A DNA stretch of 64,000 nt. Origin: Granulicella sp. S156 (GTDB taxonomy: Bacteria > Acidobacteriota > Terriglobia > Terriglobales > Acidobacteriaceae). How positions within the stretch are numbered: position 1 is the stretch's first letter; each line of letters starts with the position of its first letter. The stretch covers positions 275,428 to 339,427 of the forward strand of contig NZ_LMUH01000009.1 of the NCBI RefSeq assembly GCF_009766105.1, written 5' to 3'. Made by a program: the position numbers and the translations under genes. Under the pieces are notes generated by a model, which ran no database searches, was not told where the DNA came from, and saw only the letters and a program-made list of their open reading frames with translations. Positions 41,101-50,597 of this stretch are shown here, piece after piece.

Positions 41101-42783
41101 ATGGCCGAGATTCAAAGCACCCCCGATATGGAATACGACGAGCCGCCGCGCTCCAGGACACGGCGGCGGCTCGTGTTTTTTGCCGCCGCCGTGCTTGTCC
41201 TGCTGGCGCTTGTGTTTACGCCGCCGCTCCTCAACGTCAATCGCCTGCGCCGCCGCTTTGCGACGAGTATGAGCCAGAGCCTCGGCCGGCCTGTGCATCT
41301 CGATAAAGTAACGTTGCACCTGCTGCCGATACCGGGATTTACGCTGGAAAACCTCGTCGTCAGTGAAGACCCGGCATTTGGCTATGAGCCGGTGATCCGC
41401 GCTCAACAAGTAGAAGCCACCCTGCGTGTCAGTTCGTTGTGGCGACGCCAGGTAGAGTTTTCGACTATCCGCTTCATGGAGGTCGACGGGAACCACCCCA
41501 GCCTGAACATTGTGCGTAACGCCCAGGGACGCTGGAACTTGCAGGAGATTCTGGTGCAGGCCGCGCATGTGAACACCGCCCCAACGGGGCAGCGCAGAGC
41601 CGGTGCGGATCCGCGTTTCCCCTACATCGAGGCCACTGGCGCGCGTATAAACCTGAAGCTTGGCGAAGAGAAGATGCCGTTCTCGTTGACCGACGCCGAC
41701 TTCGCTCTATGGCTGCCTTCGCCGCAGCAATGGCATGTGCGTTTGCAGGGCATACCGGCGCGTACAGACACCAATGCCTCTGATACGGGCGTGATCCGTC
41801 TGGAGGGAACGCTCGATCGTGCTGCGAAGTTCGTGGATGTTCCTCTGAACCTGACCGCGAGCTGGGCTCATGCTCAAATGGGCGAGGCTAGCATTCTGGT
41901 CACCGGCGAAGACGCCGGGTGGCGCGGTACGGTGGATATGGGGGCGACCCTGACAGGGCGGCTGGGCTCGGCAAGCCTGACTACGGATATCCATCTCACC
42001 GATCTGCGCCGTGCGGACTTTGTGCCCGTAAAGCTGCTGGATGTCTCTGCGCATTGCACGGCAACGGCCGATGCGATGATCGTCACACTGGTCCAGGCTG
42101 CCTGCACCATGCCGACATCCGGGTCGCAGCCAATTGTGGTGTCTTCGTCATCGCTCGATCTACAGCGGCCTGACCAGTCGGCTGCAGGTATCGAAATCAA
42201 CGCCGTGCCACTGGCCTGGGCGCTTGATTGGACGAGGCTGTTTTCTCAGCGAGTTCCAGCAGATCTGCAACCCGAAGGTAAGATCGACGGTCATATTCAA
42301 CGCGCCGCAGGGCGAGCTGCGTCTCCCTGGACGGGGGATCTCCGCGCTACCCTGCTTCCATCGGTTTCGACGGAGAGCAGCGCACACCCTGCTGCTTCGT
42401 CTGTGCCAACGATCTTCAACGGTCGCATGACGACGGCCACTGTCTATCCACGTGGTACCGCGGCTCTAAGCCTCCAGTTACAGCCAACGGTGCTGCGCCT
42501 CGGTACTGGATCGCAGGTCACTCTGGCTGGAGAAGCCGATACCTCTGGCTACATGCTGCACCTCTATGGCAATGCAAGTGCGATGCAGGTGAAGGCTCTT
42601 GCCAAAATCTTGCCGCCGCTCGGCGATGGCCTGGACACGATTCTTCCTCCTGGAAAAGCCGTGGCTGATGTGATGCATGATGTATCGCTATCCTGCTCGC
42701 GTCCCTGGGGCGGTACGCCGAGGTGCGGATCATCCGCAGCGGATGTGCCATCGAAAAAACTGCGCGCTCGCAAGAGACGTTAG
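41101..42783 (+). CDS. AsmA-family envelope protein
   Basis: About 560 residues. One N-terminal membrane helix (RRLVFFAAAVLVLLALVFTPPLL) precedes a large periplasmic domain that starts like AsmA proteins (LNVNRLRRRFATSMSQSLGRPVHLDKVTLHLLPIPGFTLENLVVSEDPAFGYEPVIRAQQVEATL). AsmA-like proteins are thought to help move lipid between the inner and outer membranes. The remainder is beta-rich. It is shorter than E. coli AsmA, and the last 40 residues (SADVPSKKLRARKRR) are basic and may be a truncated or altered end. Start uncertain: ATG 41101 or GTG 41071. Confidence 0.75.
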   Translation: MAEIQSTPDMEYDEPPRSRTRRRLVFFAAAVLVLLALVFTPPLLNVNRLRRRFATSMSQSLGRPVHLDKVTLHLLPIPGFTLENLVVSEDPAFGYEPVIRAQQVEATLRVSSLWRRQVEFSTIRFMEVDGNHPSLNIVRNAQGRWNLQEILVQAAHVNTAPTGQRRAGADPRFPYIEATGARINLKLGEEKMPFSLTDADFALWLPSPQQWHVRLQGIPARTDTNASDTGVIRLEGTLDRAAKFVDVPLNLTASWAHAQMGEASILVTGEDAGWRGTVDMGATLTGRLGSASLTTDIHLTDLRRADFVPVKLLDVSAHCTATADAMIVTLVQAACTMPTSGSQPIVVSSSSLDLQRPDQSAAGIEINAVPLAWALDWTRLFSQRVPADLQPEGKIDGHIQRAAGRAASPWTGDLRATLLPSVSTESSAHPAASSVPTIFNGRMTTATVYPRGTAALSLQLQPTVLRLGTGSQVTLAGEADTSGYMLHLYGNASAMQVKALAKILPPLGDGLDTILPPGKAVADVMHDVSLSCSRPWGGTPRCGSSAADVPSKKLRARKRR

Positions 42784-42794
42784 GTTTGTGGGTG

Positions 42795-42811
42795 GTATGA
42801 AATAATCATAC
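42795..42811 (+). promoter_or_regulatory. Palindromic operator of the toxin-antitoxin pair
   Basis: GTATGA-AATAA-TCATAC is a perfect 6-bp inverted repeat with a 5-bp centre, 29 bases before the antitoxin ATG. Ribbon-helix-helix antitoxins usually bind such sites and repress their own operon. Confidence 0.6.
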
Positions 42812-42839
42812 TGTTGGTTGTGATGATGAAAGGATCCCC

Positions 42840-43121
42840 ATGCCTGCCACGGAAAAACGCACGGTAAGCTTGCCTGTCCAACAAGGCCAATACATCGACA
42901 GACTCGTCGATTCTGGCGCCTATGCTTCGGTTAGTGAGGTAGTTCGTGCCGGTCTGCGTGCACTCGAGGAGCGTGATTCCATCGTCGAGAGTTGGCTGCG
43001 TACAGATGTTCTTGACTCGTACAGAGATTTGCAGACCGATCCATCTCGCGCTATTCCAGCTGAAACGGTCTTCGCTGGTATTCGCGATCGGCTTGCGCAA
43101 CGCAGAAAGAAGACGGCGTGA
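42840..43121 (+). CDS. parD: ParD/CopG-type antitoxin
   Basis: A 93-residue ribbon-helix-helix antitoxin. The N-terminal strand and helices are KRTVSLPVQQGQYIDRLVDSGAYASVSEVVRAGLRALEERD, the ParD signature; the C-terminal half (about 50-93) would wrap the toxin. It neutralises the toxin encoded next and probably represses the operon. AAAGGA precedes the ATG. The TGA overlaps the toxin GTG (GTGA). Confidence 0.88.
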   Translation: MPATEKRTVSLPVQQGQYIDRLVDSGAYASVSEVVRAGLRALEERDSIVESWLRTDVLDSYRDLQTDPSRAIPAETVFAGIRDRLAQRRKKTA

Positions 43122-43426
43122 AGGTGTATCGCGTCGTCTTTTCACCGGATGCACAGAACGATCTGCTCGATCTCGCAATCTATATTGCAGATCACTCCAG
43201 CTATGAGCGAGCAATGAACTACATCGCCCGAATCGAAGCCTGGTGTCATGAACTCAGCATTTCTCCGATGTGTGGCGCGGATCGCAAGGATATTCAACCA
43301 GGGATCAGAGTCGCGGGGTTTGAACGTCGCGCTACCATCGCTTTCCATGTTGGGGATGACGCCGTAATAATTCTTCGAGTCTTGTACGGTGGACGCAATC
43401 TGGACACCGCCTTCGAAGAGATGTAA
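43118..43426 (+). CDS. parE: ParE/RelE-superfamily toxin
   Basis: A 102-residue toxin of the ParE branch, which poisons DNA gyrase in studied members. Visible parts are YRVVFSPDAQNDLLDLAIYIADHSSYERAMNYIARIEAWCHELSISPMCGADRKDI and the C-terminal IAFHVGDDAVIILRVLYGGRNLDTAF; the RVLYGGR ending is typical of ParE. The start is GTG overlapping the antitoxin stop. A hairpin follows it. Confidence 0.88.
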   Translation: MKVYRVVFSPDAQNDLLDLAIYIADHSSYERAMNYIARIEAWCHELSISPMCGADRKDIQPGIRVAGFERRATIAFHVGDDAVIILRVLYGGRNLDTAFEEM

Positions 43427-43460
43427 AGCTGCAATCAGAAAATTCGGACAATAACAGAGC

Positions 43461-43500
43461 ACCCCACCCTCCGACGATGGAACTGTCGTAAAGGTGGGGT
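43461..43500. terminator. Bidirectional hairpin between parE and the efflux operon
   Basis: ACCCCACC (43461-43468) and GGTGGGGT (43493-43500) pair, with inner pairing of CGAC and GTCG. It lies between convergent genes. Its pattern resembles the hairpin at 53408-53449, so it may be both terminator and dispersed repeat. Confidence 0.65.
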
Positions 43501-43523
43501 ATGTCGCTTCGAAGGTAACGGCT

Positions 43524-44966
43524 CTAGTCCTTCGGGAGTTGCGTCGCGTTCCAGCCGCCGCCCAGTGCAATCTGAAGCTGAGCGCTGGCTACGATACGTT
43601 CCGTTACCAGCGAAGCCGCTGTCCGTTCGTTGGCCAGCTCGATGGTCTGGTTGGTCAGTACCTCAAGATACGTAGCCAGGCCCCGCTTGTAGCGAAGCGT
43701 AGAAAGCTCCGTGCTGCGCTTCGCCGAATCGACGGCACGTCCTGTTACAGCTGCCTCGTCTTGCAGCACGCGCAGGGCGGCGAGCTGGTCTTCGACATCC
43801 CGAAACGCGGAGAGCACCTGCTCGCGGTAGAGCGCCGTGGTCTGCGCACGCTGGGCCAGCGCGAAGTCCACTTGAGCCTTTCTGCGGCCAGCGTCAAACA
43901 GGGTTTCGCTGGCGGTCGGTCCGGCGTTCCACATGCCGCTGCTGGCGTTGAATATCTGGCTGATCATATCGCTCTCCACGCCGCCACCGACCCCCAGCGT
44001 GATGTTGGGATAGTAGGCGGCCTTGGCAACACCGATCAGGGCGTTTGCCGATGCGACATGGCGTTCCGCGCTGGCGATGTCAGGTCGCCGCTGGAGCAGT
44101 TCAGAAGGAATACCTGTGGGTACATTGGGCGGATCGCCTGCGAGCGGCTTTTCCGCGATATGAAAGTTTGTTGCAGGCTCGCCGACGAGTACCGCAATCG
44201 CATGTTCGTACTGCGCGCGCTGTACGCCGAGATCGATGAGCTGTGCCTGTGTCTGTTCGAGCTGCGTCTGCGCCTGGGCCACATCGCTATCTGAGGCCAG
44301 GCCACCCTTCAGCCTGTCCTGTGTGAGTTGCAGTGTCTGTTGATACGAGTCCAGGGTTGACCGAAGCAGCTGTGCCTGTAGGTCCAGGCCGCGCATTTGA
44401 AGGAAGGTGACAGCCAGCGTCCCTTGCAGGCTCAGGCGCGTGTTGGCTAGGTCCGCAGCTGACCCTTGAGCGCTGGCAGCGCTGGACTCGATCTGTCTGC
44501 GAATGCCACCCCAGAAGTCGGGCTCCCAGGAGATGTTTACCGGAATCAGGAAGTCCCAGTAGCTCCTCGATGAGGCGGGTGTGAGCCCAGGCTTGGTTGA
44601 GGAGAGGTGGCTATTGACCGCCGATCCGCCGAGAGACACAGTCGGATACAGCGACGCCTTGTTCTCTCGAACCAGATCGTGCGCCTGCTCATAGGCGTGC
44701 AGGGCTGCCTCGATGCTCTGGTTCGCCGCCGCACAGCGCTGCTCCAGGTCGTTCAACTCGGCATCCTGGTAGATCTGCCACCAATCTTCACGAATGGCGC
44801 CGTCTGCCGGACTGGCCGCAGACCAGTTTCCGTTATGGCCGTTGTCGCTGTACGCAGGTGGAGCAGGCATAGCCGGCGCCTTATAGTTGGGGCCGACCTC
44901 CTTGCATCCGCTCAGCGCCAGCGCTGCCAGCAGCGTGGCTGTTGTGGGAAGCCTGTACGTTTTCAT
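43524..44966 (-). CDS. RND efflux outer-membrane lipoprotein (NodT/OprM family)
   Basis: A 480-residue TolC-type channel. The lipobox LALSGC (residues about 16-21) makes it a lipoprotein. Two OEP repeats are visible, for example LEQRCAAANQSIEAALHAYEQAHDLVRENKASLYPTVSLG, and SAERHVASANALIGVAKAAYYPNITLGVGGG with the closing IVASAQLQIALGGGW. It forms the exit duct of the pump encoded upstream. Its ATG overlaps the adaptor stop, so it is coupled to it. Confidence 0.93.
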   Translation of the reverse strand: MKTYRLPTTATLLAALALSGCKEVGPNYKAPAMPAPPAYSDNGHNGNWSAASPADGAIREDWWQIYQDAELNDLEQRCAAANQSIEAALHAYEQAHDLVRENKASLYPTVSLGGSAVNSHLSSTKPGLTPASSRSYWDFLIPVNISWEPDFWGGIRRQIESSAASAQGSAADLANTRLSLQGTLAVTFLQMRGLDLQAQLLRSTLDSYQQTLQLTQDRLKGGLASDSDVAQAQTQLEQTQAQLIDLGVQRAQYEHAIAVLVGEPATNFHIAEKPLAGDPPNVPTGIPSELLQRRPDIASAERHVASANALIGVAKAAYYPNITLGVGGGVESDMISQIFNASSGMWNAGPTASETLFDAGRRKAQVDFALAQRAQTTALYREQVLSAFRDVEDQLAALRVLQDEAAVTGRAVDSAKRSTELSTLRYKRGLATYLEVLTNQTIELANERTAASLVTERIVASAQLQIALGGGWNATQLPKD

Positions 44967-46231
44967 TACTTCGTCTCCGCCGCCGCCTGTTTCGAGGTCA
45001 CAATGCGGACCTTTTCGCCGTCAGTCAACGAGTCCGGAGGATTCGCGATGACGCCCTGTCCCTGCTGCAGACCACTCAGGATCTCCACCGAGGTGCCGAA
45101 GTCGCGGCCCGCCGTTACATGGGCCAGGTGCGCGACACTGTTTGAATCGACAGTCGCAACCCGCAGTCCATCTGGCTCCAGAATCAGAGCGCTTACCGGT
45201 ACGATCAGCGCCGGCGCTGGGTTCGAGGTGTGCAGATGGACCTCCGTATAGCTGCCGGGCAGCAGTTCACCCGACGGATTGTCCACGTCCACTTCGGCGA
45301 GCAGCGTACGTGTCGTGGGGTCGACTGCGTTCGACGACCGTACCAGCTTGCCATCGAACTTGCGGCCCGGATACTGGGGCAGCGTCAGGGAAGCGATGAC
45401 ACCGTTCTTCGCATCGGGAGCATAGATCTGCGGCACATTGACGAAGACGCGCAGGGTACGTACCGCAGAGATGTCAAAGACCTCTTTGCTTCCGACAACG
45501 GTGCCTGCTCCCGCGGTTGTCGTGCTGCCTGTCGCCGAGATCAGTTGACCGATATCGATGTTGCGCGCGGTAATCACACCATCGAATGGAGCTACGATGC
45601 GCTCGAAGGACTGTAGCTCTTCCAGCCGGCGCATATTGGCCGTCGCCGAGTTCACGGCAGTGGTGGTTGTCTGTAACTGGGTGGCGGCATTATCCGTATC
45701 CTGTTGCGAGACCGCGTTCTTGCCGATCAGATCCTGATAGCGATCTGCGGTCGTCTTAGCCAGCTTGGCATTGCCTTGCGCGGTGGCCAGGTCTGCTTTC
45801 GCCTGGGCGAGCTGCTGATCCAGTTCCGGTGTCTCAATGACCGCGAGCAACTCGCCCTTGCTCACATGCGAACCGATGTCGTGGTACCAACCTTTTACGT
45901 AGCCGGTTGTGCGCGCGTAGATTGGCGCCAGGGTGAATGCCTGCATGTTGCCGGGCAACACGATCTCCTGCGCGCTCTGCTGCAGCATTGGCTGTTGTAC
46001 GGAGACTGGCGGCGCCGCTACTGTAGCGGTGTACTTCGCCAGTACAGTACTTGCATGTTGACGCCGGACGATGCCGACGATCGCGAGGATAACCGTTACG
46101 ACGAAGACGATGAGCACCGGCGTCAGCACGGATGCGCGCGAAACCTTTGGCGGCGGCTCGTGCTTGATCAGCTCCGGTTTGTGGGCGCCATCGTGAACTG
46201 CGGATTGTTGCGATTGCTCTTCGGCACTCAT
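44966..46231 (-). CDS. RND efflux periplasmic adaptor (HlyD/MFP family)
   Basis: A 421-residue membrane-fusion protein. A single N-terminal helix (ASVLTPVLIVFVVTVILAIVGIV) anchors it. The lipoyl-type halves are QEIVLPGNMQAFTLAPIYARTTGYVKGWYHDIGSHVSKGELLAVIETPELDQQL and the closing ERIVAPFDGVITARNIDIGQLIS, with a coiled coil between. It links the inner-membrane pump to the outer-membrane channel. GGGAGA precedes the ATG. It lies 85 bp after the pump gene. Confidence 0.93.
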   Translation of the reverse strand: MSAEEQSQQSAVHDGAHKPELIKHEPPPKVSRASVLTPVLIVFVVTVILAIVGIVRRQHASTVLAKYTATVAAPPVSVQQPMLQQSAQEIVLPGNMQAFTLAPIYARTTGYVKGWYHDIGSHVSKGELLAVIETPELDQQLAQAKADLATAQGNAKLAKTTADRYQDLIGKNAVSQQDTDNAATQLQTTTTAVNSATANMRRLEELQSFERIVAPFDGVITARNIDIGQLISATGSTTTAGAGTVVGSKEVFDISAVRTLRVFVNVPQIYAPDAKNGVIASLTLPQYPGRKFDGKLVRSSNAVDPTTRTLLAEVDVDNPSGELLPGSYTEVHLHTSNPAPALIVPVSALILEPDGLRVATVDSNSVAHLAHVTAGRDFGTSVEILSGLQQGQGVIANPPDSLTDGEKVRIVTSKQAAAETK

Positions 46232-46316
46232 TACCTTGTCTCCCTATGCGCCGTTGGCGCTGTATTGAATGGATCTTTGTCGGCGCTGTGTTCTACGGAT
46301 TTTTTTAGCATCTCGT

Positions 46317-49300
46317 TCATGCGTGCGCCTCGTTCCCTTGGCCAGCCGGCGGATTGGTATGCGGCTTATCGTTACGGTGCATGAAGGCGAAGAAGACCGG
46401 AACGAAAGTCAAGGTTCCGAACGTCGCCAGCAACAACCCTCCGATAACGGCCCGGCCCAGGGGAGCATTCTGCTCGCCGCCATCACCCAGGCCCAGCGCC
46501 ATCGGCACCATGCCGATCATCATTGCCAGCGCCGTCATGATGACCGGACGGAAGCGTGTGAAGCCAGCGGAGAGCGCGGCTTCTGACGCATTCAGCCCCG
46601 CCTCCATCTGCTCCTTCGCGAAGCTGACCACAAGGATTGAGTTCGCTGTTGCCACGCCCACGCACATAATCGCGCCGGTCAAAGCGGGAACGCTGATGTG
46701 CGTTCCGGTAATAAACAGCAGCCAGACGATTCCCGCCAGTGCGCCCGGCAGTGCCGCGATGATGATGAAGGGGTCAAGCCAGCTCTGGAAGTTCACCACA
46801 ATCAAGGCGTAGACCAGGATGATCGAGAACAACAGACCGGACACCAGCCCGACAAACGAGGTGCGCATCGTCAGAATCTGGCCGCGTACAAAGATCTCGG
46901 TGCCGCGCGGCAGTTTTCCTTTATTGTTTTTGACAATCTGATCGATCTTGACAGCAACGTTTGCCAGGTCAGTGCCCTCGACCGATCCATAGATGTCGAT
47001 GACCGGTCGCGCGTTATAGTGGCTCACGGTACCCTGCTCGGTGCCGCGATCGATAGACGCGATATTGCCAAGAATCTGTGGTGCGTTGCTGGAACCGTTT
47101 GTGGCGATGGGGAAGTTCTGAAGCTGCTGCAGATTCTGAACATCATACTGCGGCGTCTGCACCGCAATGTTGTAGCTCACATGGTTCTGTGGGTTGAGAA
47201 AGAACGTGGGGTTGGTCTGGAAGCTGCCACTCAGACTGGTCAGCACATCGCTTGCGACGCTGGCCTGGCTGTACCCTACCTGCTGGGCCCGCGTGCGGTC
47301 GACATTGATCGTCCAGCTTGGCAGGTTGAAGGGCTGCTGGATTCGCAGGTCCGTCGTGCCGGGAATCTGGCTGATCTGCTGCATCATCTGTTCGGCCAGT
47401 TTATGGTCCTGGTCGATTGCCTGTCCGACTACCTGTACGTCGATCTGCGCAGGCAGGCCAAAGTTCAGGATCTGGCTCACCATGTCCGTAGGCAGGTAAT
47501 AGAACTCTGTGCCCGGGAACTCTCTCGTCAGTCTGTCGCGCAGAGCATGGGTATATTCGTCGGTGGGACGGTGCTTCTCAGCCAGCGTTACCAGAATGTC
47601 CGCGTCGGCAGTGCCCACCGTGGCGGAGTTCGAGTAGGAAAGGTTCAGGCCGGAGTAGGGAATGCCAATGTTATCGATGACCGTTCCCATCTCTGCCGGC
47701 GGGATCTCCTCGCGGATCGTGTCCTCGATCTGATCGCAAAGGCGAGCTGTGTCCTCAATGCGTGTTCCGGTATGTGCGCGAACATGCAGCTTGAACTGGC
47801 CGCCGTCTACGGAGGGGAAGAAGTCTTGCCCCAGTTGGGGATACAGAAGAACGATAGACCCTACCCAGAAGGCGACGATCAATAGCAGGAAGACCACGCG
47901 CAACTCCATGCAGAAGCCCAGCACACCGTAGTACCACTGGCGCAGCTTCTCAAAGTAGTGCTCGAAGGTGATCTGGAAACGAACGAAGGGGTTGCGGCTC
48001 GACTTCGCCTGATCCACGCGGTCGTGCTCATGGCCCTTCAGCAGATACTTCGCCATGGTGGGCACAATCGTTCGCGAGAGGAAATAGGACGCAAGCATCG
48101 CGAAGACTACCGCTTCTGCGAGAGGAACGAACAAGTACTTTGCGACACCGCCGAGGAAGAACATCGGGACGAACACAATGCAGATAGAGATCGTCGAAAC
48201 GAAGGCTGGCACCGCGATCTGTGCGGCACCGGTCAGAATGGCGTCTTCGACCTCTTTGCCCTCTTCCAGGTTGCGGTTGATGTTCTCGATCTCAACGGTT
48301 GCGTCGTCGACCAGAATGCCGACCGCCAGCGCAAGACCTCCGAGGGTCATAATGTTGATCGTCTCTCCGAGCGCCGCCAGCATCAGTAGCGAGCAGATAA
48401 CAGAGAGCGGAATCGACACGGCGATGATGACGGTCGAGCGCCAGCTTCCGAGAAAGATCAGGATCATCGCCGCAGTCAGGCAGGCGGCGATGAGCGCCTC
48501 GCGCACCACGCCGCTGATGGCGGCGCGCACGAAGATCGACTGGTCCGCAATCGGTGTGAGCCGCAAAGCGGGCGGTAACTGGGCCAGGATCGACGGCAAT
48601 TGCGCACGCACATTCGCAATGATGTCCAGCGTGGAGGAGTTGCCCGTCTTCTGGATGCTCAGCAGCGAAGACCGCTGTCCATCGACGCGCACAATGTTTG
48701 TCTGCGGTGGGAATCCATCGCGTACGTTACCGACATCGTGAATGTAGATGGTGGCGCCATTCACGGTCTTGATCGGGAGATTGTTCAACTCCGCAATCGT
48801 GGTTGGCGCGCTGTTGGTCTCTACCGGATAGTCGATGTGGCCCATCTTCACATCGCCGCCGGGCAGAATGATGTTCTGCGCGCTCACGGCATTAACCACA
48901 TCTGAGGCGGAGAGCCCATACGCCTGCAGCTTCTGCGTATTGATGTCCACCTGCACCTGGCGCTGCTTGCCGCCATAGGGGAACGCCAGAGCCGCGCCCT
49001 GTACTGTCGCAAGCTGTGTGCGCACAAAGTTCTGCCCGAAGTCGTTCAGCTGCTGCTCAGTCAGCCCGTTTCCGGAAAGTCCCAACTGCAGCACCGGTAC
49101 GCTCGATGCGCTGTACTGAATCACCAGCGGAGGCGTTGTGCCTTGCGGATACTGGCGAAGCGCCGTCTGCGAGATCGCGGTGACCTGCGCCACGGCCTGC
49201 GAGATGTTGACGGTCGGCCGGAAGAAGATCTTGGTCACGGAGACGCCGTTCAGCGTCTGCGATTCGGAATGCTCGATGTCATTGACGGTGGTCGTAAGGC

Positions 49301-49508
49301 TGCGTTCGAAGGGCAGCACGATACGGTCACTCAACTCCTGCGGCGACATGCCTGCATAGTTCCAGATGACCGAGACGACCGGGATATCGATGTTCGGAAA
49401 GATATCGACAGGTGTTCGCAGCATGACCACAGGGCCAATGATGAAGAGCAGCAGCGACAACACGACGAATGTGTAAGGTCTCTTAAGTGCGAGACGGACG
49501 ATCCACAT
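46317..49508 (-). CDS. RND efflux pump, inner-membrane transporter (HAE-1/AcrB-like)
   Basis: A 1063-residue proton-driven exporter. The first helix and porter domain begin RPYTFVVLSLLLFIIGPVVMLRTPVDIFPNIDIPVVSVIWNYAGMSPQELSDRIVLPFERSL. The central helix block includes LGGLALAVGILVDDATVEIENINRNLEEG, with the paired Asp used for proton transfer. The second half ends PVIMTALAMMIGMVPMALGLGDGGEQNAPLGRAVIGGLLLAT. The porter loops resemble multidrug or aromatic exporters rather than metal pumps, but substrates are unknown. AAGGAG precedes the ATG. The operon order is pump, adaptor, channel, read on the minus strand and controlled by the TetR protein upstream. Confidence 0.95.
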   Translation of the reverse strand: MWIVRLALKRPYTFVVLSLLLFIIGPVVMLRTPVDIFPNIDIPVVSVIWNYAGMSPQELSDRIVLPFERSLTTTVNDIEHSESQTLNGVSVTKIFFRPTVNISQAVAQVTAISQTALRQYPQGTTPPLVIQYSASSVPVLQLGLSGNGLTEQQLNDFGQNFVRTQLATVQGAALAFPYGGKQRQVQVDINTQKLQAYGLSASDVVNAVSAQNIILPGGDVKMGHIDYPVETNSAPTTIAELNNLPIKTVNGATIYIHDVGNVRDGFPPQTNIVRVDGQRSSLLSIQKTGNSSTLDIIANVRAQLPSILAQLPPALRLTPIADQSIFVRAAISGVVREALIAACLTAAMILIFLGSWRSTVIIAVSIPLSVICSLLMLAALGETINIMTLGGLALAVGILVDDATVEIENINRNLEEGKEVEDAILTGAAQIAVPAFVSTISICIVFVPMFFLGGVAKYLFVPLAEAVVFAMLASYFLSRTIVPTMAKYLLKGHEHDRVDQAKSSRNPFVRFQITFEHYFEKLRQWYYGVLGFCMELRVVFLLLIVAFWVGSIVLLYPQLGQDFFPSVDGGQFKLHVRAHTGTRIEDTARLCDQIEDTIREEIPPAEMGTVIDNIGIPYSGLNLSYSNSATVGTADADILVTLAEKHRPTDEYTHALRDRLTREFPGTEFYYLPTDMVSQILNFGLPAQIDVQVVGQAIDQDHKLAEQMMQQISQIPGTTDLRIQQPFNLPSWTINVDRTRAQQVGYSQASVASDVLTSLSGSFQTNPTFFLNPQNHVSYNIAVQTPQYDVQNLQQLQNFPIATNGSSNAPQILGNIASIDRGTEQGTVSHYNARPVIDIYGSVEGTDLANVAVKIDQIVKNNKGKLPRGTEIFVRGQILTMRTSFVGLVSGLLFSIILVYALIVVNFQSWLDPFIIIAALPGALAGIVWLLFITGTHISVPALTGAIMCVGVATANSILVVSFAKEQMEAGLNASEAALSAGFTRFRPVIMTALAMMIGMVPMALGLGDGGEQNAPLGRAVIGGLLLATFGTLTFVPVFFAFMHRNDKPHTNPPAGQGNEAHA

Positions 49509-49664
49509 CGGGACTCCTTAATAGCTTCTTTGACGGTAATGGTTCGGTACGTTTTACCGATACCTGCCGGGTACCCCTCTTCACGCTCCGTCGGTGAGTC
49601 TGCTCCGGCTGTCTAGCGCGTCGAGTCGAAAATCATGGGGTTTGTGTGCGTTGCGTGAATTTGG

Positions 49665-49687
49665 ATACTAAACCTATCGTTCAGTAT
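49665..49687. promoter_or_regulatory. TetR operator upstream of the efflux operon
   Basis: ATACTAAAC-CTATC-GTTCAGTAT: 9-bp half-sites with a 5-bp centre. The same two half-sites recur at 50475-50497 ahead of the tetR gene. It lies about 160 bases before the pump ATG and overlaps a candidate -10 (TAGTAT on the minus strand). Confidence 0.75.
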
Positions 49688-49723
49688 TAGTAGTATTTAG
49701 ACGATGCCCCTTCTTCGAAGGAC

Positions 49724-50413
49724 TCAAGTATGTTGTGGGCCTTGTTCGGTTTTCGTAATGCCTCCATAGCCGGAACGCCGCACGCCGCCGAAGACAAGTT
49801 CGACCATCTTCTCGGATTCACAATCGTTGAGGGAGCCGTGCCCGGCGAGCAGGCGAAAGATCATTGGCCCGTAAATCAGGTCGAGGACGATCTCCGAATC
49901 GATGTCTTCGCGAATCTCGCCGCGGTCTACGCCGCGCCGCCACATGACGCGCGCCGCATCCCGCCGGGCGTACAGAAAGCGTTCCCGGAACAGTGCCAGA
50001 AAGCCGGGGTCGCTCTGGCCCTCCGCGATAAACTGGCCGAATAGCCTGCCCAGGGGAGCTTTGTAGAAAGCCATCAAAGATTTGAGCTGCTCCGTAAAAT
50101 CTTTCTCTGCCGACCCTGTATCCGGCATGATGACCCGCTCCGTCATGCCGGCCAGATACGCATCGAGCGCGACCAGACTTTTATTAGGCCACCATTTGTA
50201 GATGGTCGCCTTGCTGACCCCTGCCCGCCGGGCGATAGCGTCAGCCGTCACCTTGCGCAGCGGCTTACGCTCCAGCAGGTAGAGCGTCGCCTTCAGGATC
50301 GCGACCTCAGCCTCGATGCTCCGTTGCCGTCCGCGGGTCTTCGGCTCTTCTTTGGAGGGTGTCTCTTGAAACAGCTTTACGCGGCCACTCCTGCTCACGA
50401 TAGTTCCAAGCAC
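49724..50413 (-). CDS. TetR-family regulator of the efflux operon
   Basis: About 229 residues. The helix-turn-helix is AEVAILKATLYLLERKPLRKVTADAIARRAGVSKATIYKWWPNKSLVALDAYLAG, followed by an all-helical ligand domain of the TetR_C type (PLGRLFGQFIAEGQSDPGFLALFRERFLYARRDAARVMWRRGVDRGEI). I chose GTG at 50413 because AGGAG lies eight bases upstream; the reading up to 50719 has no regulator similarity. It is on the same strand as the pump operon, with identical palindromes before itself and before the pump, so it should repress both until a ligand binds. Confidence 0.88.
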   Translation of the reverse strand: MLGTIVSRSGRVKLFQETPSKEEPKTRGRQRSIEAEVAILKATLYLLERKPLRKVTADAIARRAGVSKATIYKWWPNKSLVALDAYLAGMTERVIMPDTGSAEKDFTEQLKSLMAFYKAPLGRLFGQFIAEGQSDPGFLALFRERFLYARRDAARVMWRRGVDRGEIREDIDSEIVLDLIYGPMIFRLLAGHGSLNDCESEKMVELVFGGVRRSGYGGITKTEQGPQHT

Positions 50414-50474
50414 GAATCGTACTCCTGGCAAAACCTGATGATAGAGAGTCGCACCGCCTTGGGAGGGGCGATCA

Positions 50475-50497
50475 ATACTAAACTCAGAGTTCAGTAT
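50475..50497. promoter_or_regulatory. TetR operator upstream of tetR
   Basis: ATACTAAAC-TCAGA-GTTCAGTAT has half-sites identical to the site at 49665-49687, while the five central bases differ. It lies about 60 bases before the tetR GTG and supports autoregulation. Confidence 0.75.
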
Positions 50498-50597
50498 ATC
50501 CCCGAAAGGGAAGAGGGGTCGCGCTCTTGATACTTCCAGCCATAAAAGCGGACATATCCACAAGGAATGGGATTGCGGCGGGCTATACCTCAAGATA

